The notes: a model not told the origin generated them from the sequence alone. 64,000 nucleotides of DNA from Bradyrhizobium paxllaeri (GCF_001693515.2 NZ_CP042968.1:7968501-8032500), one strand, 5' to 3'; counted from the first letter of the stretch, positions 10,601-18,752 are shown. Numbers and translations are program-made.

Positions 10601-11391
10601 GAGAAATGATCGACGGGGCGTCCCTTGACGAAAGGGCCGTGGAAAAGCTCTTGGAGTTTCTGACTTTTAAAAGCCGCCCGCGCTGGCGCGACGTTCCCGA
10701 CGGGTTTTCCGACAATGACATTTTCCCGTGGAGATTTAGGCGACGGCTGTCGCTATTGCGCAGACCACTTGTGCAAATGGACAACTCAGAAGACCCGATC
10801 GTCTTGATAGCGCCCGGCATTGTGCGCGATTCTTTCGGTTATATGTTCAGACAGTATTACACAGGCGATTTTCCACGATGGCAACTCACGGCGAAGATGA
10901 ATAGGTGGGCTGGCAGATCCCGAGACCGAATGGGTTCAAAGTTCAGCGAGGAAGTCGCGTCGAAGCTCCGAGAACTTGGCTGGAGCGCAGAAGCCGAAGT
11001 AAAAATCACGAAGCTGCTCCGCAAGGGTTTTGACCGCGACTACGGAGATGTTGATGTACTAGCATGGAAGCCCGGTACAGCACGCGTATTGCTGATCGAA
11101 TGCAAGGATGTCCAGTACCGGAAGACGGATGGCGAAATTGCGGAACAATTGCTCGACTTTCGTGGCGAGTTAAATGCGGAAGGCAAACCTGACCTCCTGC
11201 TCAAGCACCTGAACCGCGTCGCGATGATCGAACAGCATGTGCCAGAAGTAATGAAGTACGTGCGGCTCGATCAAACCCCGAAGCTTGAACCGTTGCTTGT
11301 GTTCAAGAATCCGGTGCCCATGAAATTTGCATGGGCGAGAATGGAGGAGCGGGTGCCACTACGCCTGTTTTCTGACCTAGCGAGCCTTTAA
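7615..11391 (+). CDS. Large protein with C-terminal PD-(D/E)XK nuclease motif, putative defence protein
   Basis: 1258 residues from a GTG at 7615, preceded by a weak purine-rich stretch. The first 1100 residues match no family I recognise; they look mostly globular with no transmembrane segments and no obvious Walker motif. From about residue 1107 to the end is a restriction-endonuclease fold: an acidic helix (FSEE, near 1112), GDVDVL with D1147, then LLIECKD with E1162 and K1164, i.e. a D-x14-ExK active site as in Mrr/VRR-type nucleases. The gene follows abiEii in the same direction after 84 bases. Codon use is visibly more A/T-rich than in the chromosomal genes to the right, consistent with horizontal transfer. 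A DNA-degrading defence effector is the best guess. Confidence 0.8.
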   Translation: MNENTDDPFEDMPVPFSFGTVPLDVISQECAELLTAIEAYDPLRLASCFGGLLCEPLLQSNCVRLETLVHLSLARAKGSKKPNEKIVQRLFEWIGSSSVGMLEDPAEDLFVSLIVTPRGNFRVLEGIWESAGFHTQRVVKALDLLPPYPRFNSIKDYVYELLRLSDLVCERASLNRLTEGSTIPQEKISSAVLGRLSSVRRRIRFSEADLAESGISLDQLGPFAFDPSKRADLTTDKIGHSSLERYPLLYRNGDLYLLLPTAITSAIRRFVIEQMDTPQLRDAFAGTLAFELATSVSKIPLLGERTGAPIEFKKTDNGLLAGIMTAADRGIYLNFVFFADTLDHFEDDGLVGVYPRDTPERLVKDIERWIDEAYGAVVGRRDFRAGVTLLVSSGIGRAMLDLTPKKSWASWQVEAVGASDLFTLSWLPDFKQMSLWRLLKGREKLESIGINLFNVNGLLNLIAWSRMLGGHLVPHASLPEQFIDASTKRMIFVEQNALLKVRQEAITTFDEHACQFIDGRFFVVRRTGESIFEEDQARPFYVAEDSDSRWPKSVYETTRRAWWVQLETTDATAGQWAYQRFQMLKTWICLSAPILDTEFPALPEGPILWRAKFSGELGDKLGRGEREFLDLERTLPFIRATIDSPILAMEIEEGFEQAIFNPENVAERALVTRLVEAVFELAGQPVDVSKRDNIIARIVTSPQARQSHAFMARNFRDYVRRSIKPSPVKIDVDDGAIVKLGLGWRVRNPSEGSEVRGREECTSYLNAVVRILEDEICDELRTLDRRAVIDFALTNHESAMADRDNWRRTSAAVVALHRDKAATLSTIAIHEAELNAIFQATRLMIEFAICECPETGGRRPGNFDMSSMMSKIMLTCGLGGWSDAIHWQAMEPLVRITPLGDIHANVSFHEEILTPYGQAATDLTVQDSIKNYAVNLQERTLDDGRSAQIEPEFVEAFEEQFGASLELTRLFVDGIENMGFKRERAIFPVKRSELVREMIDGASLDERAVEKLLEFLTFKSRPRWRDVPDGFSDNDIFPWRFRRRLSLLRRPLVQMDNSEDPIVLIAPGIVRDSFGYMFRQYYTGDFPRWQLTAKMNRWAGRSRDRMGSKFSEEVASKLRELGWSAEAEVKITKLLRKGFDRDYGDVDVLAWKPGTARVLLIECKDVQYRKTDGEIAEQLLDFRGELNAEGKPDLLLKHLNRVAMIEQHVPEVMKYVRLDQTPKLEPLLVFKNPVPMKFAWARMEERVPLRLFSDLASL

Positions 11392-11733
11392 TGCCGAGGG
11401 CAGGTGGAGATGGACATCTCCGAGGCCTGCTCGTCGGCGCCGAAGGCGGCCGATGCCCGCTTGGCATTCTCGATGGAGCCGGTCACACCTTTGCGCCGCG
11501 AGACCTATTCGATCGCTCGACGGACGTGCTTTCCTCACAAGAGCCAAGCCGTCCCGGCGGTTAGACTCGGACGGTGAGGAATATAACGAAAGTGGTTGCC
11601 GCCCTGTCTAACCGGTGATCGTTGGTATCGGCAGAAAAGACATTGATACTCTCCTTCATTTCCAAAATGATAAGTTGTCTTTTCAATGCCGGCCAGGTGG
11701 CTATTCTCACCTGAAGCCGCCAAACGGCGGTGA
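11392..11733. other. Gene-free stretch downstream of the nuclease gene
   Basis: No gene with a recognisable product or translation start is visible. The first 180 bases are G/C-rich and read as coding debris on the minus strand (a short segment GVTGSIENAKRASAAFG without a start); the rest is A/T-richer and featureless. It may be a decayed island gene. Confidence 0.4.
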
Positions 11734-11982
11734 TCATTTTCTATCGGATGCGGCGCGGCTGCGCCGAACCGCTTCTGCTGCCAGTCGGCGTTCGATGTAG
11801 TCGTTGATCGATTTGACTGTGATGCGTCGCGATTTGCCTTCGGTATAACTCTCCAACTCGCCCGTGTTGATAAGTTCGTACAGTTTTTTGCGCGAGACTT
11901 GGATCGCCCTCATCGCCTGATTCGGCGATGCTACGAGCGGGGCTTCCAACGCGATAGGCATGGCGCGAGACATACAAAGCAT
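11734..11982 (-). CDS. Helix-turn-helix protein, excisionase-like
   Basis: 82 residues from the ATG at 11982; the frame is open to 12033, and another ATG lies at 11973. The core (QAMRAIQVSRKKLYELINTG, then SRRITVKSINDYIERR) is the MerR-like winged HTH of excisionases and small DNA-binding proteins, in which the protein recognises DNA and often acts as recombination directionality factor. It lies 247 bases downstream of the integrase on the same strand, a usual position for such a gene. Whether it excises this island or regulates neighbours cannot be told from sequence. Confidence 0.75.
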   Translation of the reverse strand: MLCMSRAMPIALEAPLVASPNQAMRAIQVSRKKLYELINTGELESYTEGKSRRITVKSINDYIERRLAAEAVRRSRAASDRK

Positions 11983-12229
11983 CCTGTTGTTCCCGGATGT
12001 TTCTGAGCCTGCCAGAACGGATTGACGGCGCAAAGCCCTCAGGGGACTACGCGCATTTTCGGATGCTAAGTCGCATGGCTTCGCGCTCGTTACGGTCTAC
12101 GGCTTCCATTTTTGTTATGATCGAGTACTTCCCAATCGTCCCGAACCCGCTGACAAAACGATTGGGCAAAACCAAACGCCTTGCGAATTGGTTTTGCGTT
12201 TGAACGAAGGTCGAGCTGCCCAAGATAGA

Positions 12230-13453
12230 TCAACCCACCTCGCCAAGGCGGATAACGTCGGATCCTTGGAGGAATTGCGCCCAATCTTTCATGAGGGCGC
12301 GTCGCTTCTCGAGCTTTTGCCCGCGCTGGTAGGCTGCCGTGGTCTCCGATTTGTATTTGTGCGCCAGCGCTGCCTCGCGAACTCCATCAGGATAGTCCGT
12401 GCATTCTTCGGCCCAGGTTGCGAACGTCGAGCGAAAGCCGTGCACCGTGACGTGGCCGTAGCCCATGCGGTCCAGCACGGCGAGCATCGCATTCTCCGAA
12501 AATATTCCGCCCTCGGGATTCGGGAAGATCAATTCGCCCTCGGCGCCATCGTGGATCTCGTCCAGGATGGCAAGAGCGGGAGCCGACAACGGCACGACGT
12601 GGTCCTGGTTCATCTTCATACGTTCGCCGGGGATCTTCCAAGCGGAGGACAGCCGATCGATCTCGGACCGGCGGGCCTCTACTACTTCGTTGGTACGGCA
12701 GGCCGTGAGGATGACAAAGCGCAGCATCGTTGCGGCTGTGCCGACTGCCGCTGCAAGTTCAGTCACGAATTGCGGTGCCTCGGCATAGGGCAGTGCAGGA
12801 TGATGTCGGACGACGCGTTTCGGTCGCCTTGGAAGCTTCTCGCGCAGCTGTTTAGTGAGCCCGGCGGGATTTCGAAAATCGGTATCGTCAACATCGGCGT
12901 TCTTCGCGATGATGGTTTCGATCCGTCCGCGGACACGATTAGCCGTCTCTCGCTTCTCAACCCAGATCGGCCGCAACAATTCGTAGACGTGGCTGGGCTT
13001 GATTTCCGGGATCGTGAGTTTTCCGATTGTCGGGTAAGCGTACCGTTTGAGCGACGATGGCCATTGACTGCGATGCTTCTTGCTCCAGGTCGACCAGTGC
13101 TCGCGTATGTAGATTTCTGCGCACTGCTCGAAAGTAGGCAGGGTGACCTTGGTCTCGACGGCTTTCGCTTCCTCACGCGCCGCTCGCTTCTCCTGCACGA
13201 TGTCGACGCCGGGTGTGCTGCGATCGCCTTTGACGCGAAGACGCGCTGCATCGCGAGCAAACCGCGCGTCCTTTAGCGACACGTCCTTGACCGACCCTAG
13301 GCCGAGCCAGCGCTGCTTGCCGTCTTTCCAGTACCGGTAGCTCCAGTTCTTCGATGTGGCACTCGCGATGACAAGGTAGAGACCGTCGCCGTCGGGGTAT
13401 TTGCCGGGCCGAGTTTCGCGTTCGACGTCGAGCGGCTTGAGCTTGCCGGGCAT
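12230..13453 (-). CDS. Tyrosine-type site-specific integrase (P4-like)
   Basis: 407 residues. The N-terminal part (DGDGLYLVIA, then WSYRYWKDGKQRWLGLG) is the DUF4102 arm-binding domain of P4-type integrases, followed by a core-binding SAM-like region (about 105-195). The catalytic domain holds R253 (ACRTNE), the box H338-G-F-R341, H365 (LAHKYK) and the nucleophile Y375 (AAYQRG), so all active-site positions are present. It starts 165 bases from the 3' end of tRNA-Ser and is transcribed in the same direction as the tRNA, as expected for an island inserted there. It should catalyse integration and, with the HTH protein, excision. Confidence 0.93.
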   Translation of the reverse strand: MPGKLKPLDVERETRPGKYPDGDGLYLVIASATSKNWSYRYWKDGKQRWLGLGSVKDVSLKDARFARDAARLRVKGDRSTPGVDIVQEKRAAREEAKAVETKVTLPTFEQCAEIYIREHWSTWSKKHRSQWPSSLKRYAYPTIGKLTIPEIKPSHVYELLRPIWVEKRETANRVRGRIETIIAKNADVDDTDFRNPAGLTKQLREKLPRRPKRVVRHHPALPYAEAPQFVTELAAAVGTAATMLRFVILTACRTNEVVEARRSEIDRLSSAWKIPGERMKMNQDHVVPLSAPALAILDEIHDGAEGELIFPNPEGGIFSENAMLAVLDRMGYGHVTVHGFRSTFATWAEECTDYPDGVREAALAHKYKSETTAAYQRGQKLEKRRALMKDWAQFLQGSDVIRLGEVG

Positions 13454-13618
13454 GCGTTCTCCATCGCGAAAATCCGTCCTCCGAACCCACGGGCAAAAGC
13501 TACAGTTTGCGCGGTGACTAGGGGTAACATCGCGGCACTAGCCGCGACAGCCATTGTCGCGCTACTCGTTGTTTTTGCTGTCGATTCGAACAATCGGATA
13601 CAGAGGAGAACAGTGTAG

Positions 13619-13708
13619 TGGCGGAGAGAGTGGGATTCGAACCCACGGTACGGTTTCCCGCACACACGCTTTCCAAGCGTGCGCCTTAAGCCACTCGGCC
13701 ATCTCTCC
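13619..13708 (-). tRNA. tRNA-Ser (anticodon GGA)
   Basis: The reverse complement folds as a class II tRNA: acceptor stem GGAGAGA pairing with TCTCTCC, a D-arm with GAGTGGCTTAAGGC, anticodon loop TTGGAAA giving GGA, a long variable arm, a T-arm with GGTTCGAATCC, then an encoded GCCA end. Length is 90 bases with CCA. The anticodon and long variable arm identify serine. Its 3' end is the likely attachment site of the adjacent island and has been kept intact. Confidence 0.95.
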
Positions 13709-13908
13709 GGAGGCCCTCTCTTGAAGGGGCAGGAGTGATTTTGCAAGGGACGCCGGGCAACGCGGCTAAAATTTCCCCAATTCATTGAATTTGTTTGGCA
13801 ATTCGGAGCGTTCCGGCATCGGATAATTGGCGCTTTGCCGGGGCTTGAACCGGAATCCGGCCACGATCGATGGCGATAGATGGCAGCGCAACTGGTGGAG
13901 GACGCATA

Positions 13909-14253
13909 ATGATCGCACGGACGCTCTTGCTCTCGGCTCTGGCCGTAACTTTCGCAGGCACCGCGGCCAGCCCGGCGCTGGCGCAGGCCTGCACCAAGCA
14001 GGGCGTGGACGTGACCTGTGACGACGGCCGGCGCGGCATCTTTGCGGGCGACTCCATCGTGTGGGCCGACGGCTCGAAATCGAGGCTGGCCTCGCCGCAT
14101 CCGAGCGTCATCATCGGCAACAAGTCGTCCGTCGTCATCGGCCCCGGCGTGTTCGCCGGCAACGGCAAGGGCGGTTACGTGCCGATGGAAAATCCGAGCG
14201 CGCCGAACAAGGCGCGCTGCCCGGTGCTGGATGGCGTGTCGTATTGTTATTGA
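13909..14253 (+). CDS. Small secreted protein, unknown function
   Basis: 114 residues. The ATG at 13909 is chosen because a GGAGG lies seven bases upstream and the product then begins with a typical signal peptide (LLLSALAVTFAG, cleavage near PALAQA). The mature part contains four cysteines (CTKQGVDVTC near the start, RCPVLDGVSYC at the end) that could form two disulfides, and a repetitive VIIGNKSSVVIGPGVFAGN segment suggesting beta structure. No enzymatic motif is visible. It is the first gene outside the island, 200 bases from tRNA-Ser. Confidence 0.75.
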   Translation: MIARTLLLSALAVTFAGTAASPALAQACTKQGVDVTCDDGRRGIFAGDSIVWADGSKSRLASPHPSVIIGNKSSVVIGPGVFAGNGKGGYVPMENPSAPNKARCPVLDGVSYCY

Positions 14254-14328
14254 GCGGGGCCGGGGCGTGACCGCCTCGGGCTGAGGAGGCTATCCCAAGC
14301 AAAAGCGTATCAGGAGCGCACCGCCTTC

Positions 14329-14520
14329 TTACCCGCCCCTCGAGGGGGCCGAGACGAGCGAAGCTCGCTCGGGGGTCGGCTCGCATTGAGCGAAGCGAAA
14401 AGCGAGACGGGGTGGGGTGATCTCTCCACTCGGGCACTGTTGGACGCGGAGAGACCGTCACCCCACCCCGTCACGCATCTGCGATGCGTGACGACCCGCC
14501 CCCTCGAGGGGGCGGGTGAA
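14329..14520. repeat. Palindromic intergenic repeat, family A, copy 1
   Basis: About 190 bases with terminal inverted arms (CCCCTCGAGGGGG type) and a conserved centre, GTGATCTCTCCACTCGGG, flanked by GGGGTGGGG and CACCCCACCCC that pair with each other. The same centre recurs at 21529-21734 and 30549-30712. It folds into long hairpins in either orientation. It lies between the secreted-protein gene and the 3' end of otsA. Confidence 0.85.
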
Positions 14521-14540
14521 GCACGGCGGCTAGCCCCAAA

Positions 14541-16001
14541 CTAGTGATACCGCGCGCCGCCATTGGTGGCGGAGCGAACCGGCCATAGCGCGGGCTCCGT
14601 CATCACAGGCGCCAACTCGCTCTTGTCGAGCTGGCAGTCGTGCAGCGCTTCGGTGAAGTCGGCGAACCATTGCTGGATCGTATGGCCGCGCAGCTTCGCC
14701 ATCATCGCTTCCCAGCGCATCCGCCGTTCGGTGAGCGGCATCGACAGCGCGATCGCTATGGTGCGCGCCATGCCGTCGATGTCGTGCGGATTGACCAGCA
14801 ATGCCGTGTCGAGCTCGTTGGCGGCGCCGGCGAATTTCGACAGCACGAGCACGCCGGGGTCGACCGGGTTTTGCGCGGCGACATATTCCTTGGCGACGAG
14901 GTTCATGCCGTCCTGCAGCGGCGTTACCACGCCGACCTGCGCGGTGCGATAGAGGCCCGCCAGCACGGCCTGGCCGTAGCCCTTGTTGAGATAGCGGATC
15001 GGCGTCCAGTCGACCTCGCCATGCTGGCCGTTGACGTCGGTAACGAGCTTGGCGACCTCGCTCTGCAGATTGCCATAGGCCTCAATCGCGCCGCGCGAGG
15101 GCGTCGCGATCTGCAAGAGCGACACGGTGCGCGCCAGCTGCGGATGCAGCGTCCACATCTGGTCGAATGCCTTGATGCGGTTGATCAGGCCCTTGGAATA
15201 ATCCAGCCGGTCGACGCCGATCGCGAGTTTCTCGCCGTTCAGGCTGCGCCGCAGTCGCGAGACATCCGGATGGGTCGACGCCTTCGTCGCCAACTGGGCG
15301 AACTGCTTCGGATCGATGCCGATCGGAAATACCGCAGCGCGCGTCCGGCCGTAGCGCGAGATGATCACGCCGTCATGCACGACGAGGCCGAGATCGGACT
15401 GCGCATAGGATACGAAGTTCTCGCAATCTTCCTCGGTCTGGAAACCGATCAGATCATAGGCCAGCATCGCCTCGATCAGTTCGCGATGATGCGGCACGCC
15501 TGATATCACCGAACGCGACGGCCACGGCGTGTGCAGGAAGAAGCCGATCGGCTCGGTGACGCTGAGATCGCGCAACTCGGCGCCGAGCGCCAGGAAATGG
15601 TAGTCCTGCACCCAGAACGCGGAATCGGTTTTTCGGAATCGCAGCAGCGCGCGCGCCATGAAGGCGTTCACTTCGCGGTAGCTGAGATAGTCCTCCTGCG
15701 ACGCGCGAATCAGATCGGCGCGCGAATGCAGCGCCGGCCACAGCGCGGAGTTCGCAAAACCTTCGTAATAGCCGCCGTAATGCGCGGCCGGCAGATCCAG
15801 CATCGCCAGCGCGCCGGTACCCAGCGCCTCGACTTCGGCAAAGGGTTCCTTCTGGTTCCCGTCACGGACTCTTCCGCTGGAGCCAACCCAGATAGCACCC
15901 GACTTCTCGACGATCGGCAATAGCGCCGCGGCGAGTCCCCCCGTCATGGGTTCGTTGGGTTTTCCGCGCGAAACGCGGTTAGAAACGACGACGAGGTTCA
16001 C
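14541..16001 (-). CDS. otsA: Trehalose-6-phosphate synthase
   Basis: 486 residues, glycosyltransferase family 20. It transfers glucose from UDP-glucose to glucose-6-phosphate, giving trehalose-6-phosphate in the cytoplasm. Seen: N-terminal LVVVSNRVS and a GGLAAAL loop, WVQDYHFL, FFLHTPWPS, GVDRLDYSKG (the phosphate-binding Arg/Lys region) and DGMNLVAKEYVAAQ, all hallmark OtsA motifs, at the normal length. The start is a GTG at 16001 with GGGAGGGG just upstream. The phosphatase gene otsB lies upstream on the same strand, separated by 196 bases that contain an EcfG-like promoter, so otsA is probably transcribed from its own stress promoter as well. Confidence 0.96.
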   Translation of the reverse strand: MNLVVVSNRVSRGKPNEPMTGGLAAALLPIVEKSGAIWVGSSGRVRDGNQKEPFAEVEALGTGALAMLDLPAAHYGGYYEGFANSALWPALHSRADLIRASQEDYLSYREVNAFMARALLRFRKTDSAFWVQDYHFLALGAELRDLSVTEPIGFFLHTPWPSRSVISGVPHHRELIEAMLAYDLIGFQTEEDCENFVSYAQSDLGLVVHDGVIISRYGRTRAAVFPIGIDPKQFAQLATKASTHPDVSRLRRSLNGEKLAIGVDRLDYSKGLINRIKAFDQMWTLHPQLARTVSLLQIATPSRGAIEAYGNLQSEVAKLVTDVNGQHGEVDWTPIRYLNKGYGQAVLAGLYRTAQVGVVTPLQDGMNLVAKEYVAAQNPVDPGVLVLSKFAGAANELDTALLVNPHDIDGMARTIAIALSMPLTERRMRWEAMMAKLRGHTIQQWFADFTEALHDCQLDKSELAPVMTEPALWPVRSATNGGARYH

Positions 16002-16030
16002 AGGTCCCCTCCCGTTGGTACGCCGCGGTT

Positions 16031-16055
16031 AACAACCGTTCATCAATATGGTTCC
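16031..16055 (-). promoter_or_regulatory. EcfG-like (general stress) promoter upstream of otsA
   Basis: On the minus strand GGAAC (16051-16055) is followed after 16 bases by TGTT, close to the alphaproteobacterial EcfG consensus GGAAC-N16/17-CGTT, with one mismatch in the -10. Transcription would start about 10-20 bases before the GTG of otsA. Trehalose synthesis under the general stress sigma factor is known in several rhizobia. Confidence 0.5.
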
Positions 16056-16197
16056 TGATCACCCTTTCAACGAATTGAAACCAAATTCGGGCTGCGGTGT
16101 GCAGGAACTCACCGGAACTCACGAAAAATAAATTTTGTCGTGAACCTCGGCGCCAAGGGCGAGAATCTATGTTCGAATCTCGTCGAGACGAAAAACA

Positions 16198-17034
16198 TTA
16201 TGGCAGCGCTGCGTCCCTTTCGTCATCAAGCAGGTGTGTAAGGAATTCCCTGACATCGCTCGGCGCATCGAAATGTCCCGCAACGCCTTTGGCACGGCGG
16301 CCGACGGAAAAAGCGAGGCCATCGAGATCAGGCATGATCGCAAATACCGTTTCGTCGGTGACGTCGTCGCCGATGAAGAACGGACGGCGGCCCTTGAACG
16401 GCTCGCGCGTCATCAATTCGCGCACGCCGCTCGCCTTGGTGAAGCCGGAATGCTTGATCTCGCAAACGCATTTGCCGGGCAGCACCTCGATCGGCGCGTT
16501 GGGCAGGTCCGCCCTGATCAGCGACACCGCCGCATAGATCGCCTTCTCGGCGTGCGGCGCGAGGCGGTAATGCAGTGCCAGCGAATAACCCTTGTCTTCC
16601 AGCAATATTCCAGGGCTGAGTTTTGCAATCGCGGCCAGCCGCCGCTTCAATTCCTTGTCCAGTGGCGGCGCATGGGCGTCCACTGACTCGCTATCCGGCT
16701 CGATCCTCATCTCGGCACCGTGGCCGCCGACGGCCGGGAATTGATCCGGCGCGAAAATCAGATCGATGTCGTTGAGCGAGCGTCCTGAGACCAGCGCCAG
16801 CGCGCCATTGGTTCGCACAAGCAGGCGGTTCAGCGTCTTCACCAGCCCCGGCGGCACCCAGACTTCACGCGGCGTCGGCATCAGATCGAGCAGCGTGCCG
16901 TCGATGTCGAGCAGAACGGCGGTCTCGCTCAGATGCGGCACCAGCGAGCGCGGCACCGGAACGGTTTCCGGCGCGGCGTCGTCTTCGCGGACAATATCTT
17001 CTTCCAACGGCATTTCCAGCAGATCCTCGTTCAT
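16198..17034 (-). CDS. otsB: Trehalose-6-phosphate phosphatase
   Basis: 278 residues, HAD superfamily. It dephosphorylates trehalose-6-phosphate made by OtsA. Catalytic motif I is LLDIDGTLLD with nucleophile D43, D45 and T47; motif II/III elements (ALVSGRSLND) and the C-terminal IGDDVTDE metal-binding motif are present. The first 35 residues are an acidic extension before the core. It lies between the MFS gene (6 bases upstream end-to-start) and otsA on the same strand, so the MFS gene, otsB and otsA may form one transcription unit. Confidence 0.95.
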   Translation of the reverse strand: MNEDLLEMPLEEDIVREDDAAPETVPVPRSLVPHLSETAVLLDIDGTLLDLMPTPREVWVPPGLVKTLNRLLVRTNGALALVSGRSLNDIDLIFAPDQFPAVGGHGAEMRIEPDSESVDAHAPPLDKELKRRLAAIAKLSPGILLEDKGYSLALHYRLAPHAEKAIYAAVSLIRADLPNAPIEVLPGKCVCEIKHSGFTKASGVRELMTREPFKGRRPFFIGDDVTDETVFAIMPDLDGLAFSVGRRAKGVAGHFDAPSDVREFLTHLLDDERDAALP

Positions 17035-17040
17035 CTCATC

Positions 17041-18543
17041 CTACTCCACAAATGCAAGCGGCCGTGCGACGGATTCGAGCGATTTGCGCTCGGCCGCCAC
17101 GGCATATCGCCACGCAACGAGCGCGGCCACGATCATCAACGTCGACCCGAACAGGTAGCCGGCGAAGACACTGTTGCGCGATCCGGTATCGATCAACGCG
17201 CCGAACAGCGCGGGCCCTGCCACGCCGCCGATGCCTGTTCCGATCGCATAGAACAGCGCAATGGCCAGCGCGCGCACCTCCAGCGGAAACGTCTCGCTGA
17301 CGGTGAGATAGGCCGCGCTCGCCGCGGGCGAGGCAAAGAAGAAGATCACCATCCAGGCGATGGTCTGGGTCTGCGCGGTCAGAACGCCGATCGAGAACAG
17401 GTAGCCCGACAGCGCGAGCAGAATTCCCGAAACGCCGTAGGTGGTGGCGATCATCGCGCGCCGGCCGAGCGTATCGAACAGGCGGCCGAGCAGCAGCGGC
17501 CCGAGGAAGTTACCGGCCGCAAAGGGCAGGATGTACCAGCCGACATGGCTGGCCGGGATGTCGAAGAAATCGGTCAGTATCAATGCGAAGGTGAAGAAGA
17601 TCGCATTGTAGAAGAACGCCTGCGAGGCCATCAGCACCAGGCCGACCAGCGAACGTTGCCGATAGGTCGTGAACAGCGTGTGCGCCACTTCGCCAAGCGG
17701 CGTGTGGCTGCGCATCTTCAGCCTGATCTTCGGGAATATTTCATCGGCCGGATGATCCGGATGCCGCGTCGACGCCCGCTCGATGTCGTCGACGATCGCG
17801 TGCGCCTCTTCGGGACGGCCATGAATCATCAGCCAGCGTGGACTTTCCGGAATCCACATCCGCATCACGAACACGATCAGGCCCAACGCTGCGCCGATGA
17901 AATAGGCGAGCCGCCAGCCTATGTCGGGCGCGAACATACTGGGATCGAGCAGCACGATGGCGGCGACCGCGCCGATCGCGGCCCCGATCCAGAAGCTGCC
18001 GTTGATCACGAGATCGGTCCAGCCGCGATAACGCGCCGGCACCAATTCCTGGATCGTCGAGTTGATCGCGGTATATTCGCCGCCGATGCCCGCTCCGGTC
18101 AGGAAGCGAAACAGCGCGTAACTCGCGACGTTCCACGACAGCGCGGTGGCCGCAGTCGCGGTGAGATAGACCGCGAGCGTTATGAAGAACAGTTTCTTGC
18201 GCCCGATCCGGTCCGTCAGCCAGCCGAAGCCGAGCGCGCCGAGCACGGCGCCGGCGAGATAGGCGCTGTTGGCAAGGCCGACGTCGAAATTCGAGAATTG
18301 CAGCGTCGGGCTTTCCTTCAGCGCGCCCGACAGAGCGCCCGCAAGGGTGACTTCCAGCCCGTCCAGAATCCAGGTGATGCCGAGCGCGGCCACGACGCGG
18401 GTATGAAAACCGCCCCACTGCAAGCAATCGAGCCGTGCAGGTATACTGGTCTCGACGACGCGGTCATTGCCCTGCGCCGCCGGTGCGGAGATCGAGACAC
18501 TCTCACTCACTGCCGCACCGTGCCGTATTGCTGTCGGACCCAT
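17041..18543 (-). CDS. MFS transporter, sugar/organic-acid porter type
   Basis: 500 residues from the ATG at 18543; the frame is open to 18714 but the extra part is basic and unlike a transporter start, and a GTG at 18510 is a further alternative. Twelve hydrophobic segments are apparent. The signature GFGWLTDRIGRKKLFF after TM2 and GRLFDTLGRRAM after TM8 are the paired MFS motifs, and the ESPRW after TM6 is typical of the metabolite:H+ symporter/sugar porter group. Substrate cannot be read from sequence. Its close spacing to otsB suggests cotranscription, perhaps carrying a sugar linked to trehalose metabolism; that is inference. Confidence 0.88.
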   Translation of the reverse strand: MGPTAIRHGAAVSESVSISAPAAQGNDRVVETSIPARLDCLQWGGFHTRVVAALGITWILDGLEVTLAGALSGALKESPTLQFSNFDVGLANSAYLAGAVLGALGFGWLTDRIGRKKLFFITLAVYLTATAATALSWNVASYALFRFLTGAGIGGEYTAINSTIQELVPARYRGWTDLVINGSFWIGAAIGAVAAIVLLDPSMFAPDIGWRLAYFIGAALGLIVFVMRMWIPESPRWLMIHGRPEEAHAIVDDIERASTRHPDHPADEIFPKIRLKMRSHTPLGEVAHTLFTTYRQRSLVGLVLMASQAFFYNAIFFTFALILTDFFDIPASHVGWYILPFAAGNFLGPLLLGRLFDTLGRRAMIATTYGVSGILLALSGYLFSIGVLTAQTQTIAWMVIFFFASPAASAAYLTVSETFPLEVRALAIALFYAIGTGIGGVAGPALFGALIDTGSRNSVFAGYLFGSTLMIVAALVAWRYAVAAERKSLESVARPLAFVE

Positions 18544-18752
18544 CAGATTGGACCAATGAAAAAACACCCCGGAACGCCCCAGCCCCAGGGTTTTCTCGCT
18601 CAATTGCGGCAAACATGCTGCCCGCCACCGAGATAACGCCCTCGGTTGGCAGGGGTTCCGACGATTTTCGCGCCGCGAAAATGCATAGCTGTCATGGTGT
18701 GCTGGGGCATGCAAGATATTTGCTGCGGCCTTTCTGCGTCATTGCGAATGAA

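Larger units (their letters stand above)
1..13618. mobile_element. Genomic island integrated at tRNA-Ser (left end outside window)
   Basis: The stretch left of the tRNA-Ser 3' end carries, in order from the tRNA, a tyrosine integrase, an excisionase-like HTH protein, a large nuclease-like protein, AbiEi/AbiEii, a second large HTH/nuclease-like protein and two broken IS110 copies. An integrase adjoining a tRNA 3' end is the classic layout of a tRNA-targeting island. By eye several genes here, notably 7615-11391, are richer in A/T codons than the metabolic genes to the right. I looked for a second copy of the tRNA 3' end between 1 and 13600 and did not see one, so the distal attachment site probably lies beyond position 1. 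Confidence 0.75.

Noticed and set aside
13297..14100. 267-codon minus-strand frame across the tRNA
   Set aside because: It translates the tRNA-Ser gene itself, a common artefact.
16933..18636. 567-codon open frame on the plus strand
   Set aside because: It is antisense to the MFS and otsB genes, has Arg/His/Asp-rich composition typical of shadow frames in high-GC DNA, and no family motif.
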